Shown here piece by piece: positions 12,001 to 23,239 of a DNA stretch of 64,000 bases; the stretch's first letter is position 1, and each line of letters opens with the position of its first letter. The translations under genes were made by a program, and so were the position numbers. Source of the DNA: Protonemura montana (taxonomy: Eukaryota; Arthropoda; Insecta; Plecoptera; Nemouridae); the NCBI GenBank assembly GCA_947568835.1, contig OX387605.1, forward strand, positions 22,138,418 to 22,202,417. The letters run 5' to 3'. The notes under the pieces were generated by a model, which saw only the letters and a list, made by a program, of their open reading frames with translations, was not told where the DNA came from and did not search any database.

Positions 12001-14633
12001 TATCGTGCAAAGACTAACAAATCCCGACTTAAACTCCAAGACTAAACAGCTGCTCGTGAAAACTTTTAATTGTATCATTTACCAACTGAATTATCTTGTG
12101 TTACCTCTTAATTTAAGCTTAAGTTGGTAAATAATGTTTTAACTGTTCATGTTTATATATACCATGTTTCTATGACATCACACTTGTGGACTTGCCTCCG
12201 TTGTCGATAAATAAACAACAAATAAATAAGTAATATCATGTCCTCCGACGACAGGAAATGATTGCCGAACACGACCGAGAATACAGTGCGGACAACCTGA
12301 AAGACTTCACCGACTTTTACCTCGCAGAGATGAAGAAGGATGATAAGGACCCATCTTTCCACAGTAACTTTTTACCTTTACTTCGCCTGCAGTATTGCAG
12401 TGATTATAGAAAATTGATTATCGAAAACAAAGAAATAGTAAATGAAATGTCCCAACAAAACTAATTGCATCAATTTGTAAACTATACCGATACTGCACCG
12501 ATCATTCATCGCAGTGCAGTCTTCCTGGCTAATTTCAAAATTGCTGATACAAACTCTTCGCCTTATGAACTGTGCTGTGGCAATTATTATAGAAGACAAT
12601 CGTGACACCTTTGTCCGTGCAAACTGGTAGGTGACCAGCTGGTGACAGTGTCCTACGACCTCTTCGTGGCCGGCGCAGACACGACCGTCGGCCTTGTGTC
12701 ATATGCGCTACTCAATCTGGTACGCAATGTAGATGCGCAGCTGCGAGCGCAGGCCGAGATCGACGCCGTCGTGGGGCAGGACAGACTGCCCACGCTCTCA
12801 GATCGACCCAAGTGCGTAGAGCGCAGCCGCGCGCAGCAATCAGTCTAAGATAGAGGTTTAATTAAAAATTCCAACGGCTCGTTGCAAACAACTGTTCCCC
12901 TGAGATCAGCGAAGTTAAGCATTACTGAGCTGGGTCAGTTGGATGGGTGACCATTATAGACCTAGCCAATTCTGTTGGGAATAGAGGCTGGAGGCATAAA
13001 AGTTAGTACAGAAATCAATTTACCTTCAATCTAATTAATCAACCTGTCGAGAGCATGGATATGTGGAGGAATCCCATTGTTCAAGTTGTATCGTTCACAT
13101 GTAGGGACAAGGGGCCGGTGGTCTCTTTGTTGCTCTTCGACAGGAGTAGGCTACGTGCCGGCACCGGGTTTCCCCGCCTCCATTCTAGGTTAGATTAGGT
13201 CCATCGTTATCCACTCATTTATAGATGGCATGAGACCAGTGCCACTGGGGAAAAAGTTGAACTAAATGTTCTAATCCCCCCCTCCCCCCCACTCACCCAT
13301 CTCCCACAAAGCGATGGCGATAGTGGTTCTTTGCAGGACATATCAATGTGCAATTGTGGGGCCCAATTTCAGTGATCACACTCAATTTCCTCAATGCATC
13401 AAAATTGTATTCAAACTGCACGAGATTTCGAAGGTTAAATTTGAAGGTTTTGTTTGACATCATGGCAGTGCACTTCTTTGAATTCTTTGCCACGCATGCA
13501 GCGGACCACAGCTTTAACACTAGTAATTTATCCAGTTGAATTGGAATTGCCAAGCTTGTGTAGAATTAGTTAATCTGCTTGCTAACAATGTTCTAAACAA
13601 ATAAAATAACTCGATAAGAAAATGACTTGAATAACTCGAAGAAAATAACGCGAAAATTTTCACCTTTAAATTATAGCCCATCATTACTCATGATGCTGTT
13701 TTTTTCAAGTAAAGTTTCTGGAGAAGTCTAGGTCCGCATCGGATTTGGAGATGGTGAGAGCTTAGAGTTTCCTCAATTGATAAATGATGACCCACAAGTT
13801 TGTGCGCAAACCCTGCCTTGCTCACACTCAAACGTCAAGCCCAATACCATCACAGTCAAACGCGTTCGGGACCTCAGATCACGTTGCCACCCTGCAAAAT
13901 GATCTGGAACATTCTCGTGTTCCTGTCTGTGCTAACATGCCTGTCCGCCGTGCGCAGCCTGCCGTACTGCAACGCCGTCATCTCGGAGGCGCTGCGCATC
14001 GCCAACGTAGTGGTCCTCTCCGTGCCTCACGCAGCCACCGAGGACTTTGTCTTCCAATCGCACTTCATTCCCAAGGTATACCAAAACACCGATAATTAAA
14101 GCATAGCCATTTGTTGTACAGGCACGACATTCTTAATGGTTTGTAGTCCTGGAGTCTGTGCGTAGGTGGAGGAGTCCAGTTTTTCCTGACAGCATTTTTC
14201 TGGATGCAGGACTCTCGGGTCATCATGAACCTGTACGGGCTGCAAATGGACCCCGAGATTTGGGAGGAGCCAACCTCGTTCCGACCTGAACGCTTCCTAG
14301 ACGCCGAAGGGCGCCTCGTTCACCACGACGCCCTCATGCCGTTTGGCCTCGGTCAGTACCACTGGTGTGGCTTCCCTGGGAATGGTCTTCCCTGGGGTGG
14401 TCAAATTGTAGTGGCACCTAGCGCAACCCTAAACTAGCTTGTTCCCCGCAGGAAAGCGAGCCTGCCTCGGAGAGTCTTTGGCTCGCACCAACATCTTCTT
14501 GACAATCACCTCACTGCTCCAGAGGTATTCGATGAGGGTGCCTGAAGGGAGGGAGCAGCCCCCCTTGAAGCAGATTGGCGGCATCGTCCTCACGCCTCAA
14601 CCGTTTGACATAACACTCACGCCACGGGACTAA
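9070..14633 (+). CDS. Cytochrome P450, CYP2-clan type, complete
   Basis: Haem-thiolate monooxygenase, microsomal by its N-terminal anchor (residues about 3-17, hydrophobic) and proline hinge (YPPGPYRWPFLGN). Nine exons: 9070-9157, 9857-10090, 10834-11003, 11704-11952, 12255-12363, 12631-12811, 13958-14075, 14210-14351 and 14452-14633. They sum to 1473 nt, or 490 aa, the usual P450 length, and all phases close. Family motifs seen: WREQRRF in helix C, I-helix AGADTT (297-302), K-helix E354-A-L-R357, FRPERF, and the haem loop PFGLGKRACLG with ligand Cys435. The helix C run WREQRRFALRHFRDLG and the meander fit the CYP2 clan, which includes the ecdysteroid and juvenile-hormone P450s, but I cannot assign a family or substrate. 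Intron 6 holds a SINE and intron 4 a retrotransposon tail. A possible poly(A) signal AATAAA is at 14775-14780. Confidence 0.95.
11035..11060. repeat. (TA)n microsatellite in P450 intron 3
   Basis: A run of alternating T and A followed by a T-tract, 32 bp after the donor of exon 3. Confidence 0.8.
12137..12233 (+). repeat. Retrotransposon 3'-tail fragment, copy 2
   Basis: Second copy of the 2856-2950 unit (CTTGCCTCCGTTGTCGATAA and the AAAT-rich end). It lies in P450 intron 4 and ends about 20 bp before the exon 5 acceptor at 12254, so it probably supplies part of the sequence around the branch site. Confidence 0.55.
12870..13245 (+). repeat. 5S-headed SINE in P450 intron 6
   Basis: Head with GAGATCAGCGAAGTTAAGCA and TTGGATGGGTGACC, then the family body (GAGAGCATGGATATGTGGAG, CTACGTGCCGGCACCGGGTT). 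The tail is shortened. It is followed by a C-rich stretch at 13277-13300. Confidence 0.75.
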
Positions 14634-14774
14634 AAGTGCTTTCGGGTGAGAAAAATACACCACAACGAAGTGCATGATTGAAATTAAAATTCTAGATTTT
14701 AGACATGACACTCTGTTTTTAAGATACATTTTCAAATGACTGGTGGAATCAGCACGCGCAGAATTAGATCATCA

Positions 14775-14780
14775 AATAAA
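14775..14780 (+). terminator. Candidate poly(A) signal of the P450 gene
   Basis: AATAAA, 142 bp after the stop codon and the first good hexamer downstream. No transcript evidence is available. Confidence 0.4.
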
Positions 14781-15087
14781 TTGGGACTCTTTATGCTGTA
14801 ATGGTGCCAATTAAAAATACAGAAAACTGATTTGTGATTTGACTTCCTACCTTTTGATTCGCCGTGAGTGTCCCCTAGCAACGTGGCTATTTGTCTGCGC
14901 TCCCCGTGGGAACGGGGGTGGGGGGAGGGATTGCTGCTAGCCGTCGGCACTGGGTATCGAACCAAGAGCCGTTCAGTCTGCTCCCAAGCGCCGCGGCAGC
15001 TGCGTCTACCGATCGTCTCGGACCAACTTCGTCAAACCGTCGTCGTCAAACAATACATTCTACAAGTTTGGGGCCCCGCGCCCCTAC

Positions 15088-15784
15088 GATGCCAGTTCCG
15101 GTCGAGACAAGATTCGCGTCGCGGCGCTCAGGCATGTACCGGAAACGGGTCGCCTCCCAGGACGAGGTTTACCGGATGATGTCCCAGAGGCCCGTCAGTT
15201 CGACGTTGTCGCCGTACGTGCCGCTTCCGGCCATCGGAAGTAGATTTCGCAGTGGAACCAGTCGCAGCCTGCCCGGTCCGCGGAGTCAACGGGCTCCTGG
15301 TGACGTCTTGGCCAGGAGGGAGAGCGATCCACTGGCAAGGTTCGACGACAGAGAGTTAAATCGGAATGGATCAGGTAGTAGGGAAGTGACTCCACTCAGC
15401 AGGCTGGGTCTTTTGAGACAAGGAAGCAGTGAACGAGGACTTAGTGACAAAAGAGGAAATTCGGCTGGTGTCGACGGAACAGACAAGGAGCCGTTCGGAA
15501 AACTGGAGAGAGAACGGACTTACGACGTTCTGGAGCCGCGTTTCGTTCACCGTGTCGGACAGGAGGGCGATGATCCTGCTACCGACGAGCGAGCTTCAAA
15601 TGAGAGACTCCTCGAAGACGGCAGCTTGCCAGAGGGCGAGGAAGATGACGTTTTTGGAGCCAAGGTGCCATGCGAAGAGACGGAGGCTCGGACGGAAGCC
15701 GGCAAGGACGTGGATGAGCAACTGGGTCGGGCTCTCAAAGCAATCCATCTCGACAAACCGCAGGCTTTTTGGCTTGAACTGTGA
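15088..15784 (+). CDS. Hypothetical polar protein, GC-rich single exon
   Basis: ATG at 15088 (MPVPVETRFASRRSG) to TGA at 15784, 231 residues. The frame is open further upstream to about 14891, but the 15088 ATG is where coding-like composition begins. The protein is Arg/Ser-rich in its first half and strongly acidic (Glu/Asp) in its second, ending FWLEL, with no membrane span and no family I recognise. Support for coding: a clearly GC-rich island in AT-rich surroundings, frequent G or C at third positions, and low hydrophobicity without simple repeats. Against: several overlapping frames are also open, as expected in GC-rich DNA, and no splice partner is evident. It could be a single-exon gene, one exon of a larger gene, or a CpG-rich regulatory region. 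Confidence 0.4.
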
Positions 15785-18005
15785 CTCTATTGGCATCTAG
15801 GTGAAGAGACGGACATTCTGAGACGCCCTCCTCAAACTGCAAAGCGGGTACCCGAAAGGTGGACGTCTGCGAGTGACGTTTGTTCAAGTGCCAATTGAAA
15901 CTGTGACTTTGGAGTGGTATGTAATTCGTGCACAAGTTTTGCAGATACGCAAAGGAATTACGGATTGCAAGAAATCAATCGTCCTTCGGACAGCAACGGT
16001 CGATTACATATTTACGTGGAACCCTACTGGGTGTTGTTATGCCGTTGTCACGGGAGACGTCGACTCGCGACTATTTGATCGATCAGGACAGTCTATGACG
16101 CGACGCTGTGTTGAATCGTTAACGACCCTCACCTTCAAAATGACTACGCCCTATGAAATGTAAACACACACCGATTGCTATTTCTGGGTTCATCAGCTGT
16201 TAGGGTATAGCGGTCACACAGTTGATTGTGCCTGCCTCAAATCGCTCTAGTTGCGTCACGAGAGTTGTTTACCTGTTTATGTGTATGGATTTTTAATGTC
16301 CGCTCATGCGTCAAGAATACGCTGCTAGTTTGATTATTAGCTAACAAATATAATCCATTACCTGTTTTCGTAATCGTTGTTGAGGATTGGAAAGTAATCA
16401 ACGTTAATTGTGTTATTTCAATGTGATTACAATAATACCGTAATTTTGTTTTTATGAAAAGTTGCAGTTACATGATTCTTATCATAGATTGTCGATTGGT
16501 TTTGTCTCTTTAAATTTAGACATTGGTTATTTTATTTTCTGCTTATGGTAACAGTTAGTAGATGGAATTGTGGGTTTTAACAACACCCTGTTTAGACAAT
16601 GTGACCAGTGCGACACTGGTCTAATGACATCCGTAAATGAGTGAATGGGGATGAGGATGATGATGAACATAACATAGTCTAGAAAATATGAGGACGAGAA
16701 ATCCGGTGCCGGCTAATAGCGGTGCCGGCGGCATAGCATTCTGGGCACCACCACCGTAACGTCCCTTCCGAAGGACGGTACAACGAGAACAACCAAATTA
16801 CTCCAGAAATCCATGCTGCCGAGAGGTTGATAAGCAAGGCGAATGAAGTTGCTGTACTAACTTTCATCCTTTGAAGCTCTCTCCCAAACAGAACTGGTCC
16901 TGTGTATGACGATCACCCATCCAATACTTGACTCAACGCAGTGTTGCTTAACTTTGGTGATCTCACGTTAACAAGAGTTTAGAACACGCCAAACAATTCG
17001 ATTAATGGAAAAGGAAAATCTATCTGAAAACTTCAGCTCAACTTTGGATGCAGATGGCATTTTATTGCAGTCGAAATGATTTTAGGGCTGTTCTTCTTTC
17101 TTGCAGAGTTCGGGAACGACGTCGGAGCATGCAGCATGAGGAGCGTTTTGACTTCTAGATGCCAACAGACTGAGATAGGTGAAGAAGTTGAACGAAGCTT
17201 ATTTTCAAGTTGTTGTAGCTATTCTTTTACCTAACCAATAAATTCGTATCATACTCACGTTAACTCAGTTCTCAATTTATGGCAGCCCCCCTCCCCTGAA
17301 ACCATTCATCCCCTCAATAAATATACCGATGATGATTGATTTTGATTATTTCGTTTAACGGCGCAGCAGGTGCTTTGATATTTTATCTGAATGCCACTTA
17401 TGTACTCAAGAGTATAAAAAGATAAAACTGGAAACGATCAAAGGAAATAAATCATCTTCTCCTTTGTCTTTAGTGGGGTCTGTATCACGAAAGCGTTCAC
17501 CTTTTCTGCTTTCCTCCTTTCTCGTAGATTTGTACGTTTTTGGTTCCTCGATCTACAGGTAACAACCGTTAGGTAATTAAAAAAACAGTTGTGAGCCTAA
17601 GTACCGGTTTTCCAGCTGTCCATTATGAACCTAACGACCTGTTAATTTTTTATTTGCTAGGCAACAGCCAATCAGAAGACGTGTTTTGTTTGTAAGCGAT
17701 ATGTTAATTACGTAAAGTGCCACTGTAAACCGGCAAAAGGGGTTTTTCATCCCTTTTAAAATTAAGGTTATTGGGAAATGAAAAATAAGTGTAATTTTAT
17801 AGGTAATTATTCTTTGTTTATATATTTTTTTTAATCTGTGTGAACCACCTTTGTTCTTACTATTCAAAACCATTCCATGTGCCACACGAAGCAAGGGCTT
17901 CGTGCATGCATGATTTAAGATGTGACCACTGGCCACTGGCCTATGGCCACTGGTGACCACTGGCTTTTATTGGTGGAAAATCAAAATTGAAGGTTAGCAG
18001 ACATA
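15785..18005. other. Intergenic, one SINE, no gene seen
   Basis: Apart from the SINE at 16585-17003 I find no exon. A short CCACTGG-type tandem repeat lies at about 17925-17965. Confidence 0.5.
16585..17003 (-). repeat. SINE copy, minus orientation
   Basis: Reverse complement of the family. The tail begins near 16590, the body is at 16700-16870 and the 5S-like head at about 16910-17000, with CCCATCCAATACTTGACTCA as the complement of the C-box region. Moderately diverged. Confidence 0.75.
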
Positions 18006-18688
18006 ATGGGCGTCCGGAGGGGGGTGCAATGGTGTGCGCTTGCACCCCCCCCCTGGAAATAACATTCGCCCTCGCCTCTGTGCACGACATTCTGTAACAG
18101 GGTGCTTGTTTCGCTCCACGCAACGAAATAAATGTTTTAATTTTTGCTGGCAGCGAACAAAGTATTGGTCCAGGTTCCTTATTTCAAAAGAATCGGTAAG
18201 CTCACCTTGTTTTTGACGACTATCTTGCAGAAACGAAACTCCACGCCCATCCAGAGCCGAATTACTCAATCCGCTACAGTGCTGGTCGCCGCGAAACAAG
18301 TCCACTGGTTAAAATTTAACTCGGCAGTCAAAAAAGCAGAAAAATCTCTCTCCGTGTTGATGTTCCAGGACTGCAAGAGAGGCTCTAGCAGACTAGAGTT
18401 CACTGATCTGGCTGATCTCTGAAATATGATCGCTGCTCCGGCGCCTCTGATCGCTGATATCATAAAGGAGCATGCATGTAATGCAAAATGTCTCCTGCAA
18501 CTTAATTTGACCTTTAAATTGCGGTTATTTAAGTTATTTTTCCCGTATCAACTTTGACATTGAAACATTGAAATGTCATGTGTTTGATGAGCGTAGCGAG
18601 CGAAACAATCCAACCCCATTTGCAATTTAAATCTATACTTTAAATCATTTCACATGGTTGTCAGCGTTTGGATTTGACTTCTGAAATA

Positions 18689-19082
18689 TGGGTGACCATC
18701 ATATGCATGACCAGTTCTGTTCGGGATACAGGTTGGAGGAATGAAAGTTAGTTCAGCAACTTAACTCGCCTTGCTTATCAACCTCTCGACAGCATGGATT
18801 TGTGGAGGAATCTTGTGGTTCGAGTTGTACCGTCCTTCAATTGCTGTCAATTGCTGTCAATTGTTCAATTGTTCAATTGCGGAGGGGACGTTAAGCCAGT
18901 GGTCCCATTGGTGCTCGTCGACAGGAGTAGGCCACGTGCACTGGGTTTCCCCTCCTTCCTTCATAATTAGGAAGGTAAATCATCATTCTCATCACCACTC
19001 TCTCATTAACCGGCACTTTTAGACCAGTGCCACATTGTCCGTTGTCAAAACAGTGCGTCGTTAAACGTCACTAATCAATAAA
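18689..19082 (+). repeat. SINE lacking 5S head, left palindrome arm
   Basis: Starts at GGGTGACCATCATATGCATG and runs through body and tail (GTGCGTCGTTAAACGTCACT). The body carries a CAATTG-rich insertion at 18838-18880. Its mirror copy is 22852-23239. Confidence 0.75.
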
Positions 19083-19460
19083 TCAATCTGCTCTTATGAT
19101 ACGTATCGCTGGTTCCTGCAACCAGTTTTTCAACTTAAGTCAGAATATCACATGTTTTTATCTCCCGATCGGTCCAATCTTGAGGCCTATGCCTAAAATG
19201 CAAAAGCTATATTTCATAAAATTGTGTCAAGTAGCTGGGAACGAATGACGTTGTCAGGAAATTTAGTTTGTCTGTTAAAACTTTGAAGCAACTCGTGGTA
19301 CGCGTGAGTGACACGGGACTGCCTATACGTACGGTTAATCCAACCATGACAAGTTTCAACTGAAATAATCGTCTAAAACGAGGCGAAAATTTGTCTCTTC
19401 GTACCAGGCGAGTAGACGACAGAAGAGTATCGCCTGAAACCTACTGCATCGCTGTTCAAG

Positions 19461-19609
19461 TGACGTCACAACACGTGCTCGATCGACCCCGCCTCGTACT
19501 TTCGATCGACTGAAGCGCGGCTCTTATTGGCTGACCGGTTTTCGAAGTGGATCGAGGTGATAACAGCAATGGCGTCCACGGCTGCTATCAAAGACCAAAT
19601 GTTTTCCAG
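19461..19609 (+). promoter_or_regulatory. Promoter-like block and short first exon, left arm
   Basis: A perfect CRE palindrome TGACGTCA (19461-19468) is followed by ACACGTGC, a GC-rich stretch and an inverted CCAAT box (TTATTGGCTG). Then comes ATG at 19569 opening MASTAAIKDQMFS and a donor-like CAG/GTATGC after 19609. The 41-nt coding piece would end in phase 2. The same block is mirrored at 22306-22454. It resembles a captured or duplicated gene start, but no downstream exon is recognised. Confidence 0.4.
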
Positions 19610-19776
19610 GTATGCAGATGCTAAACAACTGCAAATTCTCGTACTTTAATTGCGGATGTTTAATTAGATTAATTTAAACTATGTTAGCATTTGTTAGATG
19701 TGAGTGTTCTTGACCAAATCAAGTCACACAGCGTCAGCGAGTCCAATTGCTTACGAGCCCTCCTCGAATCGTCACA

Positions 19777-20004
19777 ACGAACGGTTTGGCGTGCTGAAAA
19801 CACCGGTTCTCGTGAGATCACCGACGTTAAGCAACACTGCGCTGGGTCAGGTATTGGATGGGTGACCATCATACGCATGATCAGTTCTGTTCGGGAGAGA
19901 GTATGGAGGAATGAAAGTTAGTACAGCAACTTCATTAGCCTTACTTATCAAAGACTCGACTGCATGGATTTGTGGAGGAATCCTGCTGTTCGAGTTGTAC
20001 CTTC
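19777..20004 (+). repeat. 5S-headed SINE, 3'-truncated, left arm
   Basis: Good 5S-like head (GTTAAGCAACACTGCGCTGG, then TTGGATGGGTGACC), cut off after GCTGTTCGAGTTGTACCT, which is where the outer palindrome arm ends. Its mirror copy is 21922-22149. Confidence 0.8.
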
Positions 20005-21921
20005 CTGAAAACCTTTCTGGAAAATACCTATATTTCAGCCGAACTTCTCCATTTCTATTCTCACCTTTTTCACGATGCTAAAGACCAGTTAAATACGCAG
20101 GTTATGATGAAAACAGAAGTATCTGATTAGGTGTAACCATGGGGATTAGTCTCATAAATTAAGTTGGACATATTAAAACTGTCCGTTGGAAGAAATATTG
20201 CCCAAAGTTGTATATGCACTCCCAAGTAAATGTCATAAAGGAAAAAAATTAGATTCACAGTGTTGTCAAAGGTTGTCAAACAAACCGTTTCCAAACTCTA
20301 AACTCTTGTTAATTTTTATCTTTCTAAAGTTGATGGGTTTAATTCTTATTGGATGGCAAACACTGTAATACGTGTACCTACCTAATTTTTATCAGCGAAA
20401 AGATAAAATATGCTTCAAAAATCATTAATTACAGACAATGAGATACAATAATTTAAAATCAATATGAACATAATATAAAAGAAATACATAATATGAATTA
20501 AACATAAATAAACAAAATATAATAAAGACGGGTCGTCTTCTGGACGCTACGTCGTTATCATTGCGCGATTAAAGTGCTCGTTTACACGAGTTTACCCCGA
20601 AGTTCTTAATTCACTGAGGTCTGCCACCCATTTCTCTTGTATTTATAGCAAAATTTCATTGTTTCATCATCAAAAGTCATCTTTAAATTCACTGCCATCC
20701 AAAAATGAACCGTCGTCAAAATGAATTTCTGTTAATTTGGTTTTATCAAGTGCGGTTTAAGTACCTAGTCACTGACAGTCCCATTGGGTGATACATCTGC
20801 GTCAAAAAGATTAAAATAATTCTCATAATGCTTTACTTTTTAAAACAACTTTCAACCCTCGTACTAGACCATGCAGTACTCATCGTGCATGGTGGTATAA
20901 GGGCAAATTACCACCCTTTTTATGTGTAGAACTCGTAATAATTATGAAAATACTGTTTGAAAGCTCAGAAATGGTAGTAGATATATCAGCTTAGCTAAAA
21001 ATTCATTTGTATTCAAAAATTAAAGCGTTCATGCATCGGTATGCCCTCAAAGGCAGCGAGCGAGCGAACTGATTATTGTGGTGTAATAATATGTAGCTTC
21101 TTTTACCGCCAATCCACAAATCTATGCGCAAGCGATTTAAAATATGCGTAAGTTTTACTGCCCTTGGAATCGGCAGAAAAGTATCCAGAAATGGTGGTAA
21201 TGGTGTCTTACCACCTGTGTTACTACCATACCTCTTAAAGTTAACAAAGAAAATCATTTTCTTATTGGCCAGTAAGGCTCTGACTCTGCAGAACTATACT
21301 ATCATATGAATCTACTTTATGAATATATCCTATGCCTCTTCAATATAAGAGCTGATTTTTCAGTGTTCCGTTACAAATCTAAGAGTCATTTAAATTGTGG
21401 TTTTTTTTTTGCTTGGCAACGGTCAATAAGAAAATGTTTTTTGTTTGTTAACTCTAAGAGGCATGCTGGTAACACATGTGGTAAGACACCATTACCACCA
21501 TTTCTGGATTTTTTTCTGCCGATTCCAAGGGCGGTGAAACTTACGCATAACTCAAATCGCTTGCGCTTAGATTTGTGGATTGGCGGTAAAAGAAGCTACA
21601 TATCATTACACCACAATAATCAGTTTGCTCGCTCGCTGCCTTTGAGGGCATACCGATGCATTTACGCTTTAATTTTTGAATACAAATGAATTTTTAGCTA
21701 AGCTGATATATCTACTACCATTTCTGAGCTTACAAACAATATTTTCATAATTATTACGAGTTCTAGTCATAAAAAGGGTGGTAATTTGCCCTTATACCAC
21801 CATGCACTATGAGTACTGCTTGGTCTAGTACGAGGCTTGAAAGTTGTTTTAAAAAGTAAAGCTTTCTGAGAATTATTATATTATATATATATAATTATTA
21901 TATATCATGTATTTTATAAGG

Positions 21922-22149
21922 TGCAACTCGAACAGCAGGATTCCTCCACAAATCCATGCAGTCGAGTGTTTGATAAGCAAGGCTAATGAAGTTCCTGTAC
22001 TAACTTTCATTCCTCCAACCTCTCTCCCGAACATAACTGATCATATGTATGATGGTCACCCATCCAATACCTGACCCAGCGCAGAGTTGCTTAACGTCGG
22101 TGATCACACGAAAACCGGTGTTTCCAGCACGCCAAACCGTTCGGTGTGA
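21922..22149 (-). repeat. 5S-headed SINE, 3'-truncated, right arm
   Basis: Mirror image of the 19777-20004 copy, truncated at the same base (AACTCGAACAGCAGGATTCC at its edge). The shared truncation point shows that both came from one inverted duplication. Confidence 0.8.
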
Positions 22150-22305
22150 CCATTCGAGGAGGGCTTGTAAGCAATTGGACTCGCTGTGTGACTTGATTTG
22201 GTCAAGAACACTCACATCTAACAAATGCTAACATAGTTTAAATTAATCTAATTAAACATCCGCAATTAAAGTACGAGAATTTGCAGTTGTTTAGCATCTG
22301 CATGC

Positions 22306-22454
22306 CTGGAAAACATTTGGTCTATGATAGCAGCCGTGGACGCCATTGCTGTTATCACCTCGATCCACTTCGAAAACCGGTCAGCCAATAAGAGCCGCGC
22401 TTCAGTCGATCGAAAGTACGAGGCGGGGTCGATCGAGCACGTGTTGTGACGTCA
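22306..22454 (-). promoter_or_regulatory. Promoter-like block and short first exon, right arm
   Basis: Mirror of 19461-19609: CRE TGACGTCA at 22447-22454, inverted CCAAT box, ATG at 22346 (minus) opening MASTAAIIDQMFS. It differs by Lys to Ile at residue 8, and the donor is GC instead of GT (CAG/GCATGC). The two blocks point towards each other across the palindrome centre. Confidence 0.4.
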
Positions 22455-22851
22455 CTTGCACAGCGATGCAGTAGGTTTCAGGCGATACTCTTCTGTCGGC
22501 TACTCACCTGATACGAAGAGACACATTTTCGCCTCGTTTTAGACGATTGTTTCAGTTGAAACTTGCCATGGTTGGATTAACCGTACGTATAGGCAGTCCC
22601 GTGTCACTCACGCGTACCACGAGTTGCTTCAAAGTTTTCACAGGCAAACTAAATTTCCTGACAACGTCATTCGTTCGCAGCTACTTGACACAATTTTATT
22701 GAATTTTAGGCATAGGCAACGCCTCAAAATAGGACCTATCGGGAGATAAAAATATGTGATATTCTGACTTTTGTTGAAAAACTTGTTGCAAACCTTTACA
22801 AGATACGATATTTTCTGCGTTGTAGTGTGATTTTACAGATCTTACAGATTG

Positions 22852-23239
22852 ATTGATTGATTAGTGACGTTTAGCGACGCACTGTTTTGACAATGGACAA
22901 TGAGGCACTGGCCTAATAGTGCCGGTAAATGAGTGAGTGATGATGAGAATGATGATTTACCTTCCTAATTATGAAGGGAGGAGGAGAAACCCAGTGCACG
23001 TGGCCTACTCCTGTCGACGAGCACCAATAGGACCACTGGCTTAACGTCCCCTCCGCAATTGAACAATTGACAGCAATTGAAAAAATTGAAGGACGGTATA
23101 ACTCGAACCACAGGATTCCTCCACAAATCCATGCTGTCGAGAGGTTGATAGGCAAGGCGAGTTAAGTTGCTAAACTAACTTTCAACCCTCTACCCTCTCT
23201 CCCGAACAGAACTGGTCATGTGTATGATGGTCACCCATA
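22852..23239 (-). repeat. SINE lacking 5S head, right palindrome arm
   Basis: Mirror of 18689-19082, with the same truncation and a related but shorter CAATTG insertion (23056-23090). Confidence 0.75.

Noticed and set aside
21003..21689. Two similar ORFs facing opposite ways, as a gene pair
   Set aside because: They are the two inner arms of the palindrome. The shared frame is a by-product of the inverted repeat and is not preserved as a domain I recognise.
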